This document shows, in pieces, positions 57,820 to 64,000 of a DNA stretch of 64,000 nt (position 1 is the first letter of the stretch; each line of letters opens with the position of its first letter). This DNA is from JAHCHG01 sp041394845 (GTDB lineage Bacteria; Acidobacteriota; Blastocatellia; Pyrinomonadales; Pyrinomonadaceae): positions 372,001 to 436,000 of the forward strand of contig JAWKHL010000002.1 in assembly GCA_041394845.1 (NCBI GenBank). The letters are read 5' to 3'. The notes under the pieces were generated by a model. It saw only the letters and a program-made list of their open reading frames with translations. It was not told the DNA's origin and did no database searches. A program made the position numbers and the translations under genes.

Positions 57820-58878
57820 TCATCCATCTGATAAATGATAACTGTTCGCTGTTGACTGCTCACTGTTCACTTTTTTTCCCTTCTTTCGCTCGTACATTTT
57901 GGCGTCGGCCATTTCCATCAACTGCTCCATCGGCAGGCGGGCCGATGAATCGATCAGGATCAGATCAAAACTCAGAGCCAGCTTGTAGGGCTTGCCGCTT
58001 TCGGCGTTGTAGCTTTTCAGATTGTTTTGCAGACGGTCGAACATTATCTGATAAGCTTTTTCGTGAGCGTTGATGATTATTCCGGCAAATTCGTCTCCGC
58101 CCAACCGGGCCAGAATATCCGTATCGCGAAAGGTCTGTTTGAGGATTTCGGCCGTTTTGGCGATCGCCTCCGATCCCTCGGGATGTCCGTGGGTGTCGTT
58201 GATCTGCTTGAGGCGATCCATATCGGCCATCAGGATCCAGAGATCGAGCGGAATCTGACGGGCGTAGAACAGTTTGAGCTGCTGTTCGGCGTGAACCAAA
58301 AATCCCCGTCGATTAAGCAGTCCGGTCAGATCGTCGGTCAGCGAAAGACGGCGGAGTTCTTCATTGGCGGCCTGCAAAAGATTGGTCGTCCGGCGCAGTT
58401 CGAGCCGCATCGTCACCTGCCGGGCCAGAGCCTGCAATGCTTTCAGCTGATTTTCGCCCAGATCGCGCGGCGTCCGATCGATAACGCACAGCGTACCGAT
58501 GGAAAAATTATCGGGAGTTATCAGCGGGGCGCCGGCGTAAAAACGAATGTGCGGGTCGCCGGTGACCAGCGGATTGGCCGAGAATCTTGTGTCTTTCAAT
58601 GTGTCTTCGATGACAAAGGGCGCGGGCGCGTCCGGCAAAATGGCGTGGGCGCAAAAAGACAGATCGCGCGCGGTTTCTCTGGGACGAAATCCGATCTTCG
58701 ATTTGAACCACTGACGATCTTCATCGATCAGGCTGATCAGAGCGATCGGCGCGTCGCAAATCTCCGAAGCAAGCAGAGTAAAATCGTCGTATTCCTGTTC
58801 TTCGGGCGTGTCGAGAATTTCATATCTCTGCAGAGCCCGCAATCGCGCGGCTTCATCTGTCGGGATCGGCGGTTTCAT
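57820..58878 (-). CDS. GAF-GGDEF diguanylate cyclase
   Basis: The 352-residue soluble protein starts with an N-terminal segment (RLRALQRYEILDTPEEQEYDD) and a GAF domain (about residues 25-160, ICDAPIALISLIDEDRQWFKS). A short coiled linker and a GGDEF domain follow (about 175-335), with the intact active site LGGDEF and DDLTGLLNRRGF, so c-di-GMP synthesis is expected. No RxxD inhibitory site is obvious upstream of the motif. A GGAGG site precedes the ATG. The last 16 residues (VNSEQSTANSYHLSDG) are encoded by a heptad repeat and are not part of the domain. Confidence 0.92.
   Translation of the reverse strand: MKPPIPTDEAARLRALQRYEILDTPEEQEYDDFTLLASEICDAPIALISLIDEDRQWFKSKIGFRPRETARDLSFCAHAILPDAPAPFVIEDTLKDTRFSANPLVTGDPHIRFYAGAPLITPDNFSIGTLCVIDRTPRDLGENQLKALQALARQVTMRLELRRTTNLLQAANEELRRLSLTDDLTGLLNRRGFLVHAEQQLKLFYARQIPLDLWILMADMDRLKQINDTHGHPEGSEAIAKTAEILKQTFRDTDILARLGGDEFAGIIINAHEKAYQIMFDRLQNNLKSYNAESGKPYKLALSFDLILIDSSARLPMEQLMEMADAKMYERKKGKKVNSEQSTANSYHLSDG
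57822..57872 (-). repeat. Heptad array inside the 3' end of the diguanylate cyclase gene
   Basis: On the minus strand GAACAGT, GAGCAGT, CAACAGC, GAACAGT, TATCATT, TATCAGA and TGGATGA follow each other with exact 7-bp spacing. They encode the C-terminal tail and the stop codon. Confidence 0.7.
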
Positions 58879-59109
58879 TCGGACCTCCAGGCAGTTTTCG
58901 GTCGGGAGATTGTTTCAAGAACCTTATATCATTTTCGTCACTTAAATAGAAGTTGGCCGTCAAGTTGAGGATGGATTTCGACCGCCCGAAGAATCATCGA
59001 CCGGAATGCCGGGCTTTTCCTTATCGCGTCAATTCTTTTTCCGAATTTCTTTTTTCTTTCCAAAAACCCGATTTTCAAACCGGTCAATTGTCTTCGATGT
59101 TTACGGGGA

Positions 59110-60849
59110 TCATTTGGGCAAACCGCCGTAAAACCTCCAGTTCGAGCGGAAATCTCTCGACAATTTCTGATTGGTCAGAATGGCCTTGACCATCTCGACC
59201 GGGATCGCCCCTTCTTTGAGAATGGCGTCGTGAAAAGCGCGGTCGGTCATTTTCCGGGAATCGACCAGTTCGCGGTGCAGATTGTAAAACTGAAGACCGC
59301 CCATCATATAGGCGATCTGATAAAGCGGGCCGTAATCGCCGCCGAACGAACGGCGCACTTCGGCCGTCGCGTTGTCGCGTTCGTGCCCGACCCGCTCGAC
59401 CAGAAAATCGACCGCCTCCTGCGGGGTCATTTTCTCCAGATGAAAGTTGAGAGAGAAAATGATCCGGGCGCAGCGGTGCATCCGCCAGAAAAGCGCGCCG
59501 ACGCGGTCTTCCGGCGTTTTGTTAAACCCTTTGTCCCAGAGCAGAAACTCCCAGTAGAGCGCCCAGCCCTCCATCCAGAAAGGCGTGTAGAAGATCTGCC
59601 GGTAGGGCCGGTAGCGGTTGGTCATAAAACGTTGCAGGTGATGCCCCGGGATCAGTTCGTGATGCGTTACGGCATGGGTAAAATGCGGATTGTTGCCGCG
59701 CATGCTCATCAGTTTCTGCTCGTGCGTCATGCCGTCGGTCGGATAAGAGACGAGGATCGTTTCGCCGCCGAGAAAAAAGGGCGAAACCAGCTGGCGCTCC
59801 GGCGTCATCATCTCCATTCGCCAGGTTGCGCGGGCAACGGGCGGAACCGTTACGAGATCGTTCTTTTCGACGAATTCGATCGCTTCAAAGGCCTGATCGC
59901 GGATCAGTTCGGGTTGCCGGCCGGGCGGGACGTATTTTTGTTTGACGGCTTCGAGCGCCCGTTTCCAGTCGTCCCCGTAGCCCATCTCCCGCGAGGCTTT
60001 TTTCATCTCCGCCTCGCACCAGGCGAATTCCTTGTTGGCGATCTCGACCAGTTCTTCGGGCGAATAGGGGATCATCTCGTATTCGAGTTCCTGCAGGAGC
60101 GCCCCGCGCCCGATCGGGTCGCCGATGATGGTCGTTTTGTCGTCCGGGGCGATGCCGACCAGTTTGTCGAGCAGGAATTTCTGATAGCTTTGCAGGGAAT
60201 CGTCGAGCGTCTTTTCCGGCGCTTTGTTCCACCAGGTAAAGACCGGGTCGTAACCCTCGTGAAAATTGAACCAGCGCGTCAGAACCGTCCGCAACCCCCC
60301 GACGGTGCGGGCGGCGCGGTTGGCGACGGTGCGTTTCGGTTTGGCGATCTGACCCGCTTCGACCGCTTTCCTTGTTTTGACGATCTGCTCGTTGAGATCG
60401 TTGAGCAGGGCGGCCGTTTTGGCCGGATCGATCGTCTTCAGTTGCCTTCGCTCGTCTTCGAGATCGCTGATCGCGCGGGCGAAAGGGATCAATGCCTCCA
60501 TTTCCTTTAATTGCCCCTGATAGCGGTCGAGTTCGCTGCGCTCGTGCCGGAGGTAATTGGCAAACAGGAGATAGTCGATCTGTTCGTCGTGATTTAACGA
60601 ATCGAAATTCTGCTTGTCCAAAAACGCCTGCCAACCCGAGTAAAATTCCTGAAAGCGCGCGATCCGGTTGGGCGAGGTCGGCGCCGTGTAAAAGCGGCTC
60701 AGACTGCCGTAATCTTCGGAAAATTTTTCGATCACTCCCCGCAGACGGCTCGGCGGTTCGTTGTATTGATTCAGATCAACGGAGGTCTGGCCCGTCGAAA
60801 ATATCGAAAAAAGACAAATAAACAAAAAGATCGGGATCAATCGTTGCAT
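59110..60849 (-). CDS. DUF885 family secreted metallopeptidase-like protein
   Basis: The 579-residue protein has a signal peptide (IPIFLFICLFSIFSTGQ, cleavage near residue 21) and is mostly helical. The zinc-binding signature of the DUF885 family is present as HHELIPGHHLQRFM (about residue 395), followed by WMEGWALYWEFLLWDKG, where a downstream Glu should be the third ligand. MGGLQFYNLHREL and AFHDAILKEGAIPVEMV near the end are also family-typical. The family is related to M2/M3-like gluzincins. The substrate is not known. AGGAAAAACTT precedes the ATG. The gene is alone in its transcript region. Confidence 0.9.
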   Translation of the reverse strand: MQRLIPIFLFICLFSIFSTGQTSVDLNQYNEPPSRLRGVIEKFSEDYGSLSRFYTAPTSPNRIARFQEFYSGWQAFLDKQNFDSLNHDEQIDYLLFANYLRHERSELDRYQGQLKEMEALIPFARAISDLEDERRQLKTIDPAKTAALLNDLNEQIVKTRKAVEAGQIAKPKRTVANRAARTVGGLRTVLTRWFNFHEGYDPVFTWWNKAPEKTLDDSLQSYQKFLLDKLVGIAPDDKTTIIGDPIGRGALLQELEYEMIPYSPEELVEIANKEFAWCEAEMKKASREMGYGDDWKRALEAVKQKYVPPGRQPELIRDQAFEAIEFVEKNDLVTVPPVARATWRMEMMTPERQLVSPFFLGGETILVSYPTDGMTHEQKLMSMRGNNPHFTHAVTHHELIPGHHLQRFMTNRYRPYRQIFYTPFWMEGWALYWEFLLWDKGFNKTPEDRVGALFWRMHRCARIIFSLNFHLEKMTPQEAVDFLVERVGHERDNATAEVRRSFGGDYGPLYQIAYMMGGLQFYNLHRELVDSRKMTDRAFHDAILKEGAIPVEMVKAILTNQKLSRDFRSNWRFYGGLPK

Positions 60850-61294
60850 AAGTTTTTCCTTGATTTACATTTTTAGTCGGGTTCGATCAGTTTGATTATG
60901 ATAATTGCAATTTTGCGAATTTCACAAACCTTTTTATCGAGTTCTTCAAATCATCTTTCGGTTATTTATGATTTCAGGCTGTCAGACCAATCAGACCGAT
61001 CTTCGGACGCTGGCTCCGGCGATCCTTCATTTTATCTTACAAGGGAACGGTCAAAGTGCCGGTCGCTTCGGGCGAATCGGCGGAATTGTTTCCCTTTTTC
61101 CGGAGCGGAATCTGCGCCTTGGTTCCGTTCCTGGTTTTCGCCTTACCCGAACAATTAGTTGAGAGCGGCGGATGAAATTTTATCAGTTTTCAGTTTTGAA
61201 TTTTCGGTTTCCCTTGTCCCTGAGCCCTCGGCGCTTTTTCTTTTGTCGTAAATATCCGTTTGTGCTATAACCTCTTTACCTTCATTTTTAATTT
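60850..61294 (+). promoter_or_regulatory. Intergenic region with a good promoter for the histidine kinase
   Basis: The 445-bp gap has no credible gene. An 85-codon frame at 60905-61162 has no domain or ribosome-binding site. TTGTCG (61243-61248) and TATAAC (61266-61271, in GCTATAAC) are spaced by 17 bp, about 24 nt before the ATG at 61295. Confidence 0.5.
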
Positions 61295-64000
61295 ATGTGC
61301 CGCCAATTCACTTGTCTTCAGCGGGTTTTATCCGGCTTGTCCTTATTGTTCTTTGCAATTTTGACGGTGTCGGCGCAGTATCGCTTTGACCGCTGGACGA
61401 CCGATGAGGGATTGCCGCAGAATACGGTCAACGGTCTGATTCAGGCGCGGGACGGTTATATTTGGGGCGTTACGGCAAACGGAATTATCAGATTCGACGG
61501 CGTTCGCTTTAAGGTCTTTAACAAAACGAACACCGAAGGGTTGGATGAGAGCCGCTTTCTCAGAATCATCGAAGACGGGGCGGGACGCCTTTGGTTTTTG
61601 TCCGACTCGCTCTCTTTCGTCAAATACGAAAAAGGCGTCTTTACAACCTATTCGGACGGCCACGGTTTTGAAGGTCGTATCCGTTTTTATTTACTCTTTA
61701 CGGATTTGGACGGAAACCTGATTTTTTCGACCGACAAAGCACAATATCGTTACGAGGACGGAAAATTTGAAAAATTCGAGATTCCGACGGCTAATTCCGA
61801 AAGCGTTATCTCTCTGCGCGACCGTGAAGGCGGAATTTGGTTGTCGGATAAAACGGGGTTGCGGAGAATTTTGGGCGAAAATGTAACCCGTTTTGAGATT
61901 TCTCAATTTGCCTTACAGTATATCCCGCTTCTTTACGAAGACCGTTTCGGAAATATCTGGCTCTCCTACGGTGTTGAATCAACCTATCGAATTCACGATG
62001 GGCGGATGCAACATATTGCGAATTTGAATCCTTATTATTTCGTCGAAGATTTTGACGGCAATCTTTGGATTGGGGCAGAAACAGGTCTTTATAAATTATC
62101 TGCCAATGAGCTAAATCCTGAAAAACTTGACCCGTCAAGGATTGAAAAAATAAATGGCGAAGACTTCGTATATTGCCTAACGGTTGACCGCGAAGGCGGA
62201 ATTTGGGCGGGACTCTGGCACAAAGGACTCTGGCACATCACCCGTCAGGCAGTGCGTGTGTTTTCCAAAACTGACTGGAACACCAAAGGCGATAATGTCT
62301 ATCCGATTTTTGAAGACCGTTCGGGGAATGTCTGGCTCGGAACTTGGTCGGATGCACTGATTAAGTATGATAAAAACTACAATTTCAAAGTTTATCAGAT
62401 CGAAGGCGGAGAACAGATAAGTTCTATCTTTGAAGATTCCTTAAATCGGCTCTGGCTCGGTTTAACCGGTAAAGTCGGCTATTTCAATGACGGCAAATTC
62501 ACGCCGTTGCCAAATTTTGAATCGGGCGGGATTTTTGTGGCAATGACCGAAGATAACGAAGGAAATCTATGGTTCGGCACAGAATCGCAGGGACTTTACA
62601 GATTTTCTGACGGAAATGTTACCCGTTTTACGACAGCCGACGGTTTGCCGAATAATGGTATTTCCGCTCTCCTCCTTACCAAAGAAAAACAACTCCTCGT
62701 CGGCACATTGAAGGGATTGGCAGTTTACCAAAATGGAAAGTTTTCCGCTCTTTCAAGCGGGAACGAATTTGTTCAAGATCACATCCGAAGTCTTTATCAA
62801 GATGCGAGCGGCGTTTTATGGATCGGAACTTACGATTCCGGTTTGATTCGATTCAAAGACGGCAAATTCAAACGCATCTCGCAAAATGACGGAATGTTCA
62901 ACGGCAATGTCTTCTGCACTCTTGAAGATGAAAACGGCTGGTTTTGGATAAATTCCAACAACGGCATTTACCGAGTTCGCAAACAACAGTTGAATGATTT
63001 TGCCGACGGAAAAATTCAAAGTGTTGACACCATCGCCTATAACAAATCGGACGGACTATTGAATATCGAGGGCAACGGCGGAAAGCAACCGGCCGGGATC
63101 CGCCGCAGTAACGGGGAACTCTGGTTTCCGACTCAGCAAGGCGTCGCCGTCATCAATCCGAATGATATAGCAGTCAATCCACAGCCACCGCCCGTTCGGT
63201 TGGAAGACATTTTTGTCAATAACAAAGACATCGGCAGATATGGCGAGAGGGTCGAGATACAGCCAGAACAAAACAATCTCGAAATTAATTATACGGGTTT
63301 GAGTTTCGTCAATTCACCGCTCGTAAAATTCCGTTATCGTCTGGAAGGGTTGGAAACGGATTGGAACGAAGTCGGGATGCGGCGGACGGCGTTTTACAAC
63401 AACCTGCCGCCGGGCGAGTATCGTTTTCACGTTCTGGCGGCAAACCGCGACGGTGTTTGGAATGAGGAAGGCGCCTCGATTAAAATCGTCAAACTTCCAT
63501 ATCTTTATCAAAGATGGTGGTTTATAGTTTTGGCGAGTTTGTCGGTCGCGGGAATTGTCGGTTTGATTTTCTATTATCGCGTTTCGCAATTAAGACGAAT
63601 AGCCGAAGCGAAAACGGAATTTTCTCGCAAACTGATCGAATCGCAGGAATCGGAAAGAAAGCGGATCGCTTCGGAGCTTCACGACGGTCTCGGGCAGAGT
63701 TTGGTGGTTATCAAAAACCGCGCGATGCTCGGAATCAGAAAAGGCGATGACAGAGCGCGGGTTGAAAGGGAATTGGGCAACATCACGGAATCGGCCGCTC
63801 AGGCGTTGGACGAAGTGCGCGAAATTACCAATGATCTGCGCCCGCAACTGATCGACCGTTTGGGTTTGACCAAAGCGATCAACGCGATGCTCAAAAAGGT
63901 TTCCGGCGTGATCGAATTAAAAAGCGAGATCGATCCGATCGACCAGATCTTTAACGAAACCGAAGAGATCAACGTCTATCGGATCATTCAGGAATCGCTC
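61295..64000 (+). CDS. Two-component propeller sensor histidine kinase (NarL-type partner), partial
   Basis: The frame is open from the ATG at 61295 to the window edge (902 codons, no stop). A signal-type N-terminus (VLSGLSLLFFAILTVSAQ) is followed by two-component regulator propeller repeats (DRWTTDEGLPQNTVNGLIQ, then EDRFGNIWL, EDRSGNVWL and EDSLNRLWL units). A Y_Y_Y domain comes next (about 655-735, FRYRLEGLETDWNEVG), then one membrane helix (about 740-762) and a HisKA_3 dimerisation domain with phospho-acceptor His796 in RIASELHDGLGQSL. The ATPase domain is only begun. It is likely an extracellular-cue sensor that partners a LuxR-type regulator outside the window. Confidence 0.93.
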   Translation, partial: MCRQFTCLQRVLSGLSLLFFAILTVSAQYRFDRWTTDEGLPQNTVNGLIQARDGYIWGVTANGIIRFDGVRFKVFNKTNTEGLDESRFLRIIEDGAGRLWFLSDSLSFVKYEKGVFTTYSDGHGFEGRIRFYLLFTDLDGNLIFSTDKAQYRYEDGKFEKFEIPTANSESVISLRDREGGIWLSDKTGLRRILGENVTRFEISQFALQYIPLLYEDRFGNIWLSYGVESTYRIHDGRMQHIANLNPYYFVEDFDGNLWIGAETGLYKLSANELNPEKLDPSRIEKINGEDFVYCLTVDREGGIWAGLWHKGLWHITRQAVRVFSKTDWNTKGDNVYPIFEDRSGNVWLGTWSDALIKYDKNYNFKVYQIEGGEQISSIFEDSLNRLWLGLTGKVGYFNDGKFTPLPNFESGGIFVAMTEDNEGNLWFGTESQGLYRFSDGNVTRFTTADGLPNNGISALLLTKEKQLLVGTLKGLAVYQNGKFSALSSGNEFVQDHIRSLYQDASGVLWIGTYDSGLIRFKDGKFKRISQNDGMFNGNVFCTLEDENGWFWINSNNGIYRVRKQQLNDFADGKIQSVDTIAYNKSDGLLNIEGNGGKQPAGIRRSNGELWFPTQQGVAVINPNDIAVNPQPPPVRLEDIFVNNKDIGRYGERVEIQPEQNNLEINYTGLSFVNSPLVKFRYRLEGLETDWNEVGMRRTAFYNNLPPGEYRFHVLAANRDGVWNEEGASIKIVKLPYLYQRWWFIVLASLSVAGIVGLIFYYRVSQLRRIAEAKTEFSRKLIESQESERKRIASELHDGLGQSLVVIKNRAMLGIRKGDDRARVERELGNITESAAQALDEVREITNDLRPQLIDRLGLTKAINAMLKKVSGVIELKSEIDPIDQIFNETEEINVYRIIQESL

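Noticed and set aside
60905..61162. An 85-codon plus-strand frame with a lipoprotein-like MISGCQ
   Set aside because: It has no Shine-Dalgarno site and no hydrophobic signal region before the Cys. Its composition is like intergenic DNA.

Overview
The window looks like a chromosomal segment of an acidobacterium, most likely of the Blastocatellia/Pyrinomonadaceae type. This is inferred from gene content only. The supporting signs are the C-terminus of an Oar-like TonB-dependent receptor, secreted TPR proteins paired with CRTAC1-type (FG-GAP plus ASPIC/UnbV) proteins, carboxypeptidase-regulatory-like domain proteins, DUF885 and amidohydrolase exoenzymes, many zinc-ribbon membrane proteins, and a two-component-propeller histidine kinase. 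There is no phage, plasmid, insertion sequence, rRNA or CRISPR array. The only RNA gene found is tRNA-Asn.

Layout. 1-7690: receptor C-terminus, a strong terminator, then a translationally coupled run TPR, TPR, CRTAC1, CRTAC1. 7853-10851: two tandem paralogous secreted proteins of unknown family, a Gfo/Idh/MocA oxidoreductase and a secreted protein of unknown function. 11184-27574: a hemicellulose utilisation locus on one strand (GH3, GH5, GH20, ROK kinase, GH16, GH2 beta-mannosidase, sodium:solute symporter, PMI-type cupin, zinc-ribbon protein, GH5 mannanase-like, AGE-family epimerase). Together these suggest extracellular cutting of beta-mannan/glucan, uptake of oligomers, 2-epimerisation of mannobiose/cellobiose and phosphorylation of the sugars. 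27754-34738: amidohydrolase, DUF4037 protein, tRNA-Asn, MHS-family transporter, guaA. 34953-37169: a serine/threonine kinase fused to two ExbD-like domains and an OmpA domain. 37369-41870: four abutting genes (HDO-type diiron oxidase, enolase-superfamily enzyme, GH3-type acyl-amido synthetase, carboxyl methyltransferase). I read these as a small, probably undescribed biosynthetic cluster, preceded by a perfect operator-like dyad. 41964-48965: lipoprotein, DASS anion symporter, an OpuC-type osmoprotectant ABC transporter split by an opposite-strand gene, and small proteins. 49178-64000: DUF4286 protein, 7TM/GAF/SpoIIE phosphatase, esterase, zinc-ribbon membrane protein, methyltransferase with regulatory domain, GAF-GGDEF diguanylate cyclase, DUF885 peptidase, and a histidine kinase cut by the window edge.

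The most striking non-gene signal is in the intergenic DNA. At least 18 gaps hold short-period repeats, mostly 7 bp. Each locus has its own unit (GTGATGG, GGATTTC/GGATTTT, GTGAGCA, AAGGCAA/AAGTAAA and others), and many are arranged as inverted arms. They very often start exactly at a stop codon, and in two genes they have become part of the coding sequence. Two further intergenic elements of about 260 bp have terminal inverted repeats and internal REP-like palindromes. One sits inside a heptad palindrome.

Starts were re-chosen where ribosome-binding sites, signal peptides or promoters argued against the longest frame. Family names come from motif recognition by eye, without database searches.
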